Origin: Ophioceras dolichostomum | Lineage: Eukaryota > Ascomycota > Sordariomycetes > Magnaporthales > Ophioceraceae | Assembly: GCA_003049485.1 (NCBI GenBank) | Contig: PYST01000101.1 | Span: 1-64,000 of the forward strand | DNA length: 64,000 nucleotides | Reading direction: 5' to 3' | Shown: one piece after another, positions 47,201 to 57,432 of the stretch | Layout of the letters: each line of letters begins with the position of its first letter | How positions within the stretch are numbered: position 1 is the stretch's first letter | Made by a program: the position numbers and the translations under genes | Notes under the pieces: model-generated | Database searches by the model: none | What the model was told of the DNA's origin: nothing | What the model saw: only the letters and a program-made list of their open reading frames with translations

Positions 47201-48090
47201 TTGTGTCACTGCTTGAGAGGTGAGACAATAGAAAGCAGTGAAACAATGACACGCATAAGGAGCGGACTTACTGACAGGCTGGGGCGCCACTCTCTAGGTT
47301 CTACAATGCGACCTCGGGAAGGATCACGTACAACGGCCTCGAGATATCAGACCTCAGTCTGCGGAACTACCGGAAAGAAATCTCTCTCGTAGCCCAAGAA
47401 CCGTGCATCTTCGACGGAACGATCAGAGATAACATCCTGCTGGGTGTCGAGCAGCAGCAGCAGCAGCACGATAACGAAAATGCGGCAGACGAAAAGGAGA
47501 AAGCCGAGCTGGACGAAAGGCTCGAGCAGGCCTGCCGCGACGCCGAGATCCACGACTTCGTCTCGTCGCTGCCCGACGGCTACGCCACCGCGGTTGGCTC
47601 CAAGGGTGTCGCCCTATCGGGCGGGCAGAAGCAGAGGATCGCCATCGCGAGGGCGCTTGTGCGCAACCCGCGTCTCCTCCTGCTGGACGAAGCGACGTCG
47701 AACCTCGATTCGGAAACCGAGAGGGCGGTCCAGGCAGTAATGGAGCGGAGTAAAGGGGCTCGCACCATGGTCGTCGTGGCCCATCGGCTGGCCACGGTCC
47801 AGAACGCGGATGTCATCTTCGTCCTGGGCGATGGGAGGGTCCTGGAGAAGGGAGACCACGCGGAACTGCTCCGGAGGAGGGGCGTCTACTACCAGATGGT
47901 AATGAAATCAGTTTTTCAATTCCCCCACCACACCATACTCACCATTCACACCATCGCCGCGTTTGACCCCGCGGAACAGGCCACAGATATTGGCCTCGTG
48001 GACACCCAAGGAAGCGAATATATTGGAGTCCGTTAAGCGCGCTAACGCCAACTTCCCGTGCAGTGTCAGTCCCAAGCTCTCGATAGATAA
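41239..48090 (+). CDS. Full-length ABC-B (MDR/pmd1-like) transporter
   Basis: Twenty exons close into a 1477-residue TMD-NBD-TMD-NBD exporter: 41239-41808, 41936-42041, 42148-42220, 42330-42384, 42531-43035, 43155-43173, 43250-43327, 43498-43858, 43954-44208, 44324-45011, 45119-45297, 45433-45962, 46193-46242, 46311-46336, 46616-46655, 46741-46934, 47024-47063, 47183-47219, 47298-47898, 48064-48090. NBD1: Walker A GPSGSGKST (about 561), signature LSGGQRQR (about 687), Walker B ILILDEATS, H-loop AHR. NBD2: GPSGSGKTT (about 1254), LSGGQKQR (about 1374), LLLLDEATS, AHR. Both ATP sites look complete. The N-terminal 190 residues are disordered (Ser/Pro, then Gly-Ala repeats), and the inter-half linker is acidic and Ser-rich. 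The final exon gives CQSQALDR, typical of fungal ABC-B ends. It likely exports the cluster product or protects the producer. Confidence 0.93.
41588..41712. repeat. Gly-Ala coding repeats in the ABC transporter leader
   Basis: Two GGAGCT/GGAGCG hexamer runs (about 41590-41610 and 41665-41712) encode alternating Gly-Ala tracts in the N-terminal extension before the first transmembrane domain. Hexamer units keep the frame. Confidence 0.7.
45313..45334. repeat. Two tandem TACCTAGGTA palindromes inside an intron
   Basis: Exact copies at 45313-45322 and 45325-45334 lie in the ABC transporter intron 45298-45432, shortly after the donor site. They could form a cruciform or a stem in the pre-mRNA. 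Confidence 0.75.
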
Positions 48091-50124
48091 ACGGCCCGTT
48101 GTGTTGAGGGGAAGGGGAGGGGGAAGGGGCGGAAGGCGCGCGGGCTTTTCAATCCTCCCGCGATGGTTTCTGGAAAGGTAGCATCGTTGGCGCGGGAGTC
48201 CCCGGCAGTTCTTGCCGAGTGAGCAGGCTAGCGCACAAGCGAAAGGGAAGAGAGAGGCATTGACGGGGATTATTCGAACGAACCTCCTCCTGTTGGTCGT
48301 CTGTTGGCGGCATCATCTGCACGGTCTTAGCCGGAAGGGAGGCCATTATTCGATTTTCCTCTGCTTGGGACTTGCAACACAGAGGTAGTCACAGGGAGTC
48401 ACAAAATCCCCCGGCCCTCACTGGATGAATGTGCTCTGCCCTGCCGGCCGCAATGGAGGTCGAGCCACCATGGGCGCTTAATCGAAGGTTGTAATCAAGC
48501 GCCGATAGCCGCACGCCCCCTTTCCGGAAAGGGGCAAGGTCTCATCGAGACATTGACGCACAAATCAGGGCCTTACTTCAACGGAGGGCGTGATTTTATC
48601 TTGCCGAGCCTTCCGCCGGCCCGCGCCCGCTAACGACAGAAGGTCATGGCTCGCTGGAGCCCGGTCCGAGAGAGAGCATCACTAGGGACCGACTTACGTG
48701 CACAATGTGTATACACAGTACAGCATATCTGTGATCATCTTGGATAATCTCTCTGCGAGCATACGCAATCCTGGAGGATGTTCAACTGCCAGGGCCGGCC
48801 CCGACACGGGTAGTTCCAGCGCGTGGGAGTCGAACCCGTGAGCGTGGTGCTGGTATGTAGCAGTAGAGCTAGCTGCCTTGGTATGCAAGGTACCTATGTA
48901 TGATAGGTTAAACCCGCTCTCCCGCTGCGAAATGTATGCCATCAAACCCCGCTTCACAACGGACCCGAGAGAAGACAAGACGAGCTAATGTGTTACAAAG
49001 TGCAATATTGTTTCGCCATCCACGAGGGTGCCACGAAATACGCCTGCAAGCGTGTGTCGTGTTGGTTCTGCAGGGAGGTCGCATTTTGGCGTGTGCCCAC
49101 AAGGCCGGGCGGCTATTGGAACTTGCATAGGCCAATCACGGGCGGGCTGCCCACCCCGAACTGCTGCACCTTGGCATCTCACTTCCCGGCGGATCTACAA
49201 TTGCACGCCACTTTCCGCCTGTCTTCTTTATCGCGTCTGTTTTACGCCCCGCACGCCCTCCACGCCCTCTCGGGCGGAGATAGGGTGTGAGAAGAGCGTC
49301 AAAAAGATGTGTCACAAATCCCTCGAAGAGGAAAGCAATAGAAATGCATGCATTCATGTGGCGAGGGGGGAGGGGGTCGGCGAACCTCCGGTACAGGAGG
49401 CGTAGTTGTACGTTAATATGCCAATGGAAGGGGTTGAGAGTTGAGTATGCATGTCATTCGCAGTGCGCCTCGATGGAGGGGGATTTGAGGGGTTTCTCGG
49501 CTGACAGAAAGCCTCGTGGTTCATTCCCCCTGAGCAATACCTCCCGTCTAGGATGAGGTCGGTATCTACGCGCTGGAGGATTTAGACTCTACGGATGATG
49601 CCACCACGCTAGTACAAGAGCTGACTAGTCCGGGGGCTGACAGTTGCATCATGGAGTCTTGCTCCAAGAAACATGCTCCAAGAAACATGACCCCTTTACG
49701 GCCAGTTGCTTACCCCCTCTCGTGTCCGTATCCTTGATGGTGTGGCTACTACTACTACAGTCCTTCTACTGCAGTACTTCTATGACACAAGAGAGGATGT
49801 CTGAATGCGGCACCACATCCAGACCGCAACATCCACGACGAGCTCTCAACAACTTCTTGCCGTCTTCACCTCCTTCATTCCTCCCTCCATCTGCCTACGC
49901 CTTCCATCCCATTGCCCGACCGTCTATATATTCTCGTCGCCCCCGGGTTCATGTTCTCGCTACGAGGTTTTGAAGGAGCAGACGAGAGCGCAACGTGCTC
50001 ACGCTGCTAGTCCTCGCGGTAGGGATCAGGCTCTCACCGGACTCAGCATCGTTTCTCGTTCCCTCCCGTCCCGCCTTGTCGTTCCCATCTCCTTTGGAGA
50101 AGTGAGCTTGAGATACTTGACACC
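48091..50124. other. Intergenic region (2.0 kb)
   Basis: Between the ABC transporter stop codon and the nitrilase-fold gene. No supported coding region. The segment after 49.8 kb is pyrimidine-rich and probably the promoter and leader of the downstream gene. Confidence 0.55.
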
Positions 50125-53100
50125 ATGAAGGTGGCTTGCCTCCAGTTCGCCCCTCAAAGGGGTGACGTCGACAACAACCTCAACCGAGCTGATGCCGTCC
50201 TCAACAGGGCCAACCAGGCAGATCTGGATGGCCTCGACCTCCTCGTCCTCCCAGAGCTTGCTTTCTCCGGTACGAACCCTTAGACTATACCCCTACCACC
50301 ACCACCATGAGGTCCACCCTGAGGTCACTCAGACAGAGATGTAATGCTAACTGTTCGTTGCAGGGTCGAACTTCAAGTCCCTCCAGGAGATATCCCCCTT
50401 CCTGGAGCCCTCTGGGTCCGGCATCAGCTCGTTGTGGGCTCGGACGACCGCCCTCAAGTACAACTGCAATGTTGTCCTCGGATACCCCGAAAAGGTCGAC
50501 GTCGCCGAGACGTGGCCCTCCTCTCCCGAGTACTACAACTCGTCCATCATCGTCAACGGAGAGGGGGAGACGGTTGCCAACTATCGGAAGTCGTCTCTCT
50601 TCCCGGCTGACGAGAGGTGGGCCCTCGAGGGCAAAGACGGTTTCTATGTTGGCCACATAGAGGACCTTGGGAACACGGCTATGGGAATCTCGTCGGATAT
50701 CCTGTGCGTTGCTACCCCTGCTCCTGCCCCTCCTCCATCCGCCATGCCCACAGCGACGAAGATTCAGCTAACACATGTCCATCCAGGCCATCCAAATTCG
50801 GGTCTAAATGGCCTCGCTACGAGTTTGCGGTCCACGCTATGGAGATCAACGCCAAAGTCGTTGTGCTCACCATGTCGTGGACAACTGCCGAAGAAGGCCG
50901 CAAGTTCAGCCGCGAGCCCCGGGAGCCGGACATGGAGATGCTCACCCGCTGGGTGCGGCGCCTCCGGCCGATGATCCGGGCCGAAGCAGAGGATGAAGTC
51001 ATCGTCATCTTCTGCAACCGCACGGGCACCGAAGGCGATGCCACCTACGCCGGGACGAGCGCCGTCCTTGGCATCAAGGGCGGCGAGGTCTCCGTCTACG
51101 GTATCCTTGGCAGGGGGGTCAAGGACATTCTTGTGGTCGACACTGACACCACTCCGTTTGCCAAGCTCGTCCAGCTCAACTCAAAGGGCTCCGTCGTCGA
51201 CGACGTTGCCAGTCAGGGCTCAGTTCTCCACGCGAGGACTCGCTCTGACCTCAACGACCACAAGCAGTCTCAGCTGAGCCCTAAAGTCACTGCCCCTGCA
51301 ACTTCCTTCCACAACATGCCGCCACGGCCGGATTCGCCAAAGCGGGCTCATGCTCATCCCCAGTGGCCCATGGGACCCCGTGCCGATGCCCCTCCTAGCC
51401 AGCTCAGCCCCCTGTTCAAGGAGCCTCCCCGGCCCATCACCGTCTACCCGGACGAGAAAAGCCCCAGGGTCAAGCCCATGTCTCCCAAGCTCCAGATTCC
51501 TCAGTCTCCTCCCCCTAAGGCTCAGTCTCACCAGCATTCCAGCAAGAAGAGCCCGGCCTCAGCTAGCACCAACATCGAGACCCCAACAGGCCCCAGCCCG
51601 ACACCCCTGCACGCGCGGCCCAGTCTGGTCATCGCAACGCAGGCAGCCAATCGCTTCGCCCGCCCGACCGCCAGCAGCCCTCTCAGGACACATGCATCCA
51701 CTGCCGGCGGAGGCGCTGCCCTCGCCACTGTACTCCAGAGCCCACGCAGCCCGAAGAGCCCAAACACACCTCTGCTGGAGTTCTTCCGCAACATTTCGCC
51801 TCCGTCCACGCCTTCGTCACCTGGACTCCCGTTCTTCCACTGCTCGCCCATCGTTCAATCTCCGAAGTTCTTCCACAATTCCTCTCCGAGGGACTCCCAG
51901 TTCGTCTGGGCGCCTCCCCGCCAAGTCTTGCCCGCTGAGATCAGTCCGCCTCTGGAATCGCCTCTTCACAGGATGATTGCCCTCTTCTCCCCGAAGACTC
52001 CTTCGAGCACTGCTTCAAAGACAGACGGTAGTCGATCTCCCAGCAGCGGCTTGCCCAGCTTGCCTAAGACCACATCGCCCCCTCCACATGGTCAATCTCA
52101 GGACAATATCTACATGGTCCCGGTTTCCCGCACCCCGGACATCTATCCAAACGGACGAAGATCGCCTGCCACTTATTCGCAGGGCAAACGGACCAGGGAG
52201 GCTAAAGCAAACACCCCAACTGCATCCCCCAGGATCTCTTCGTCCAAGTCACGCTCCACTAGTTCGACTAGGAAGGCTACTGGTCCGCCCAGCTCTCCGA
52301 TGAGCAGCTCTGCCAGGAGCCACTCGAAGTCTCGAAATCAAGCGCGCTCTCAGAAGGACACACCACCCCAACACTCTAACCCCAGCGTGCCCCAGGAGGT
52401 CCTCAGTCATATCCACGGGCTGAACCACAAGGCAAGCTCTTCAAGCATCAAAGTCAATTTTGCTCCTTCCGCACAGGAGCCCTCCCGTGCTCCCTCCCAG
52501 GTACAAACCCGCTCACAACGCGGCGATGAATGGGCTTCGCAAAGCTCGAAAGCCCTTACGAGGCCCGGAGGATCTGACTGGCCGCAGAGTGTATCACTCA
52601 TCCCGATTGTGGCAAGTCCCAGCCTGTTCCGTGACCCGCCCAAGCAAGAGAAACAAGAGGAGCACCCGTCCTCCGCCAGATCATCCGGCCATCGCCGCCG
52701 CCTCAGGGCTTCACAGTCCTTCGATCTCGGCCACACCAGGAGCCGCTCCCTTTCAGGACCCGACCACCCGACTCAAGAACGCCCTAATCTAGAAGGCCAT
52801 CGCCGCAGTCAGCCCGAACCTCTCATGACTCAAGGTCCCGCCATCGTTTCTCTCCCCACTCGCTCCGCCCCCCGCTCGGAACAACCCAACATGCAAGGCA
52901 ACCGAGGAATCCTGCGCGGACGACAGATGCACTCAGGTCCCCGCGCTGGTCCGTCCCTGGCCGTCAACACGCGCCCTCGCGCGCGGTCGGCCGAGAATAA
53001 CAGCAAGCGCTCCTCCAGCAGGCACCACACAACGCCGACACGGGAGACACGGGGAGAGCGAGAGCCCAATCAGTACAACTACCCCGTCTCCGCGGGCGCC

Positions 53101-53659
53101 TGTCCCCGGCACCTGCAGCCGCCACAGGGCCCCCTACCCCTACCACCAGCGCCGTCACAGGCACCACCACAGGGACCACTGCCGCCAGTGCCGTCACAGG
53201 CACTCCAGTCGCAGACCCAGTCACAGACCCAGTCGCAGACCCAGTCGCAGACCCAGTCGCAGACCCAGTCGCAGACCCAGTCGCAGACCCAGTCGCAGAC
53301 CCAGTCGCAGACCCAACAGGCAGCACAAGGCCACGCAGAATACTCGCCCCGCATGGGCATCGTGAACGCCGACCCGGACGACGAGATCGTCGCGACGATC
53401 AGCCGGATCTCCCGCGGNCCGCATGGGCATCGTGAACGCCGACCCGGACGACGAGATCGTCGCGACGATCAGCCGGATCTCCCGCGGCTGCCCCAAGCAC
53501 TCGCTCGTCAACCTCCAGGACGGCTCGCTCATGCAGTCCGCCGACGGGAGCCTCTACACCGTCACCCTGCCGAGGCGCGTCCAGGGCCTCGCCGAGTCGC
53601 TGCTCACGTCGCAGGCTGCGCCTGCGGGCCTGAGCCGCCGTCGGAGCTCGAGGTGGTGA
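50125..53659 (+). CDS. Nitrilase-fold (carbon-nitrogen hydrolase, Nta1-like) protein with long disordered tail; frame broken in the assembly
   Basis: Exons are 50125-50269, 50364-50703 and 50787-53659. The first 300 residues resemble fungal N-terminal amidase (Nta1)/carbon-nitrogen hydrolases: MKVACLQFAP at the start, Glu44 in LLVLPELAFS, Lys124 in ANYRKSSLF, and a YEFAVHAMEI helix. The usual nucleophile motif (G-I-C-x-D) reads G-I-S-S-D at residues 156-160, so the catalytic Cys is Ser158. About 780 further residues are low-complexity, rich in Ser/Pro with many SP sites, and include an SQTQ tandem repeat. The conserved-looking C-terminus contains GIVNADPDDEIVATISRISR. A 69-bp direct duplication flanking an N at 53418 shifts the frame by +1. 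Without it the protein would be about 1095 residues, ending at the TGA at 53657. Activity as an amidase is doubtful; a scaffold or regulatory role is possible. Confidence 0.82.
53212..53319. repeat. 12-bp tandem repeat CAGACCCAGTCG, nine units
   Basis: Eight near-identical units plus one diverged unit encode (QTQS)n in the disordered tail of the nitrilase-fold protein. The unit length keeps the frame, and near-identity suggests recent expansion or active slippage. Confidence 0.9.
53349..53487. repeat. 69-bp direct duplication flanking a single N (assembly scar)
   Basis: Bases 53349-53417 and 53419-53487 are identical, separated only by the N at 53418. This is what unmerged overlapping contig ends look like. 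The 70-nt offset breaks the reading frame that runs cleanly on both sides. Confidence 0.9.
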
Positions 53660-55258
53660 TCTTTTCCTCACCTACCTAGGTACCTACCAACCGCCTTTTA
53701 CCAACAACATTCTACCGCCAAACAACAAATCAACCGACATCAGAGAAGTTTTGCTCTTCTCTTTTCTGAACTTGACCCAATATACCCCCGTCCCCTCTTC
53801 GGGCTCCCTTATTCGCTTCTCTTGCTTCTTTCAATACCAGCAGCTCTCTTGCTACGACCCTCTATCTCCCTCATCTCTCTATCTCTTTCTTTCTGCCGTC
53901 CGTCCCAATCAGCTACGTACCTATCTCTCCGATGTTTCCGAACAAGCAAACGAGCAATTTTCCACACTTTTTTCTTTTTCTCTCTTACGAAAGTCCTTAC
54001 TACCGACTTCAAAGTTCTTCAAAGAAAAACCAGGATCTCGCCTATGAAATGTCAGCTCCAACCCACCGAGCACATTATCAGCTCAACACTTTCACGCTTC
54101 CTCGATCGCTGTATGTCAGAGGTCAGTCACATTTATGAGCAGTAGGTGGAAAGCGTTGTCGCTCTTCTGTATTGTAACCACGCACCCCCCGGATTTTCTC
54201 TTCTTTTTCTTGCTGCTTCGTCCCGTTCCATCCTTCGCGTCGTCTCTTGCTTCTTGTCTTTGTTTCGTAGCCTGTTCCGTACCTGCAGCCAAAGTGGTCG
54301 TACTATCTCACTCAGAGAGTCCCTTCTTCAGAGTAATGCTGTGACGAGACTCAAGTTGTTGGCAAGAGATGCCCGGCATTTTCGTCACTGTCGGGCTGAC
54401 CTGAAGGATAGGGGATCAAGTTTACCCCCTGAATCCCTGACCGAATTCCTGCGCTGCATACCTCTCCTCGTTTTCCCAGTATAGGTATCTTGCCATTCCA
54501 GGCCAACGGAATTAAGCTCCGCCGTGCGTGCTCTTTTTGATCTTCGAATACCTCTGTCCGCTTCGGCATGATCCGGTCCATCACAGGCCCTGCAATGTAG
54601 CACTGTGGACTACCATTTATTCGCATCGATTTCCAGAATCCATCAATCAGTTCCCCCTCCCCTCTCCGATCCATCTTTGTCGTGAGAAGGCACCCGTGAA
54701 GCAGCACTGAGGCCAGGGTTCAGTCACCCCGGATTTTCCTCCGCCGTTCGTGCAGTGGTCCGATTTCCGCCAATTAGGCGTTGTCAAGCCGTCTATAGCC
54801 CACCGCAGCTTATTGCCGTACCCCGTCCAGGAGGCTCGGACCCGCCCAAAAACGAATCTATTCCAGGCTGCGAGGGGCTGCTGGCATCCCTGGCGTGGGA
54901 TCATTCATGGAACTCAGTAACATAGCACTTTTTTGCTTTTCTGGGGAACTCGGCTGCAGCAATGACGAAGTCGCGAAGGGAAACGAAGGAGGAATGGATT
55001 ATCATGTCAGCGAGGGAACCAAGGAACCACTGAAAACAACAATGTGGATAATGCTTTGTTTAAACGCGGAGGGTCTCCCGCCTCTCGCAGCAAGGCCAGC
55101 GCCTCGTCTTGATTCCGTCTGGTCTCGCTGTTAACAGCTGACTTCTTCTTTCCTTTCATGACAATTGGACTGTGGCAGGCCCCAATCCTTTCGGTTTTAA
55201 GCATACCTACTCTTCAGTTGGCACTTCTGTTGCTGCTGATCTCCTCTCCTGAACGAGA
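53660..55258. other. Intergenic region (1.6 kb)
   Basis: Starts with a TACCTAGGTA palindrome at 53673-53682 just after the nitrilase-fold stop codon and becomes strongly pyrimidine-rich (about 53740-54050), probably 3' UTR. No gene is supported. The last part is the promoter of the PL4 gene. Confidence 0.55.
53673..53682. repeat. TACCTAGGTA palindrome
   Basis: Exact decamer 14 nt after the stop codon of the nitrilase-fold gene, flanked by CCTACC-like half repeats. Confidence 0.75.
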
Positions 55259-56938
55259 ATGATGGCTCCCCTCGACAACCTGAGGGTGCTCCTCCAGGGG
55301 CTGTTGCTCCTCCTCCTCCTCGCGACCTCGTCGTCGACGGTGCTAGCCGCGCTGGGCTACACCACTTCAGGGAGCAACTTCGTGGTAGACGCCGGCTCGT
55401 CCAACTCGCTCGTGTTCCAGGTCAGCACGAGCAGCTGCGACATCAACTCGATCCTGTACCGCGGCATGCAGCTGCAGTCGACCGAGAAGAACTCGCACAT
55501 TGGGTCCGGCCTGGGCTCTGCCACCGTCAGCGCCGCACAGGTGACGGGCTCCTCGAGCGGGACCAAGTACATCCGCATCACCTGCGAGACGTCGACCCTA
55601 ACGCATTACTATGTCGTCAGGGAAGGGGACAGCTCCATCTACATGGCGACCTACATCACGGCCGAGCCGTCCGTCGGCGAGCTGCGCTACATCGCCCGCC
55701 TGGACAGCTCCAAGCTTCCCCTCGAGTACCCCTACGGCAGCGTGTCCACCACGGCCGACAGCACGTCGGCGGTCGAGGGCTCCGACGTCTACGTGGTGAG
55801 CGGCGGGCAGACGCGGTCCAAGTTCTACAGCAGCACGCGCTTCATCGACCGCGACGCCCAGTGCGTCTACGGCGGCAGCGGCGCCGATGAGATCCACGTC
55901 TGCTCCATCACGCCCCAGCAGGAGAGCGGCAGCGGCGGGCCCTTCTTCCGCGACATCGAGTCCAACAACGCCGGCGGCGGCTCGACCAATCTGTACAACT
56001 ACATGAACAGCGGCCACGTCCAGACCGAGTCCTACCGCATGGGCCTGCACGGCCCTTACGTGTTCCAGTTCAGCCGCTCCGGCGTCCCCACCGTCAAGTC
56101 GACCGACTTGTCCTTCTTCTCCGAGGTCGGCGGCATCAAGGGTTACGTCCCCGCCTCCGGCCGCGGCTACGTGAGCGGCACCGCGTCGGGCGTGAGCGCC
56201 TCTTCCTTCGAGATCGTCGTGCACTGGTACAACAGCGCCGCCCAGTACTGGGCCAAGGCCTCCTCAAGCAGTGGCGCCTTCACCTCGCCCGCCATGAAGC
56301 CAGGCACCTACACCATGGCCCTGTACCAGACCGAGTTCAAGGTCGCCAGCACCACCGTCACTGTGACTGCCGGCTCGACGACCACCAAAAACATCGCCAG
56401 CACCTGGACGAAGCCCTCGGGCTCCCTCTGGAAGATCGGCGAGTACGACGGCCAGCCGACGGGGTTCCGCAATGCCGACAAGTTCCTGCGCATGCACCCG
56501 TCCGACGCGCGCATGTCGAGCTGGGGACCCCAGACCTACACCGTCGGCTCCTCGCCGCTCTCCGACTTCCCCATGGCCGTCTTCCAGGCGACCACCAACC
56601 CGGTCACCATCAGGTTCACGCTCTCCAGCGCCCCACCGGCCGGGGCCGCCGCCACGCTGCGCATCGCCACGACGCTGTCCTTCGCCGGCAGCCGGCCCCA
56701 GACCACGGTCAACTCGTGGACCGGGCCGGCCCCGGCCGCGCCCACCAAGATCGACAGCCGCGGCGTCACCCGCGGCGCGTACCGCGGCTACGGCGAGGTC
56801 TACGACGTCTCCATCCCGTCCGGCACGCTGGTCGCCGGCTCGAACACCGTCACCATCAGGTCCATCTCTGGGTCCAGCGGAGACGCCTTCCTGAGTCCCA
56901 ACTTCATCTTTGACTGTGTCGAGCTGTTTACCGGTTGA
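55259..56938 (+). CDS. Rhamnogalacturonan lyase, polysaccharide lyase family 4
   Basis: Single-exon frame of 559 residues, secreted: residues 1-31 form a signal peptide with a poly-Leu core ending in TVLAALG. It matches fungal PL4 rhamnogalacturonan lyases, which cleave the rhamnose-galacturonic acid backbone of pectin by beta-elimination. The N-terminal beta-sandwich includes YIRITCETSTLTHYYVVREG. The catalytic pair of the Aspergillus aculeatus enzyme (Lys and His about 60 residues apart) corresponds to Lys188 in RSKFYSS and His253 in SGHVQTE. The following fibronectin-like and C-terminal jelly-roll domains show GIKGYVPASGRGYVSG, WKIGEYDGQPTGFRN and the terminal SPNFIFDCVEL. Length is close to the family norm (about 520-560). 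Two ATGs overlap at 55259 and 55262; either gives the same secreted protein. Confidence 0.93.
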   Translation: MMAPLDNLRVLLQGLLLLLLLATSSSTVLAALGYTTSGSNFVVDAGSSNSLVFQVSTSSCDINSILYRGMQLQSTEKNSHIGSGLGSATVSAAQVTGSSSGTKYIRITCETSTLTHYYVVREGDSSIYMATYITAEPSVGELRYIARLDSSKLPLEYPYGSVSTTADSTSAVEGSDVYVVSGGQTRSKFYSSTRFIDRDAQCVYGGSGADEIHVCSITPQQESGSGGPFFRDIESNNAGGGSTNLYNYMNSGHVQTESYRMGLHGPYVFQFSRSGVPTVKSTDLSFFSEVGGIKGYVPASGRGYVSGTASGVSASSFEIVVHWYNSAAQYWAKASSSSGAFTSPAMKPGTYTMALYQTEFKVASTTVTVTAGSTTTKNIASTWTKPSGSLWKIGEYDGQPTGFRNADKFLRMHPSDARMSSWGPQTYTVGSSPLSDFPMAVFQATTNPVTIRFTLSSAPPAGAAATLRIATTLSFAGSRPQTTVNSWTGPAPAAPTKIDSRGVTRGAYRGYGEVYDVSIPSGTLVAGSNTVTIRSISGSSGDAFLSPNFIFDCVELFTG

Positions 56939-57432
56939 GGAGAGGTCAGTCTTCATCCAGCACTACGGCCTCGCTGTCATAACTTTGATCTTCTTTCATT
57001 CCCCTCACCAAAAAAATACCGCAACAATATTTATCGCAGTGTGGATATCATTCTCTTTGCTTCGTCTGCGACTGCTACTACCAATTCTTCCGCTTGTACA
57101 TTTTTATTTTGACTCTTGTATATACGAGTCGTGAAAAAAAGAAAAAAAAATCGAGAAACGCTTCCGTCCACAGAAAGAGTGTTATCTAGTGTATACAACG
57201 CTGTTGTGTCTCCTTCCTAGGGAATCAAACAAGGATGAGTGAGTAAGTGAGTGAGTAAGGGGGTGGAGGGTGAGTGATGATGATGATGAAGGGTATCTAT
57301 CGATGTCGCTGAATCGCTGAGCTTGAAACCCAAGCTCGTCCGTCATAATGAAAGGGTGAAAAAAAGGTGCAAGGTCGCCATAATTATATCTCCGCTTCCG
57401 AATCCTCCTCCCCTTTCATCCAACTTTCTCAC
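56939..57432. other. Convergent 3' intergenic region
   Basis: Between the PL4 stop codon (+) and the stop of the acidic hypothetical gene (-). It contains A/T runs (about 57130-57152) and a GTGAGTGA-type simple repeat near 57235-57275. No coding region. Confidence 0.6.

Noticed and set aside
48780..48900. tRNA-like B-box (GGTTCGACTCC on the minus strand)
   Set aside because: The flanking bases do not form a complete T stem, no D stem or acceptor stem pairs can be built, and the A-box match is poor. It is at best a chance or decayed element.
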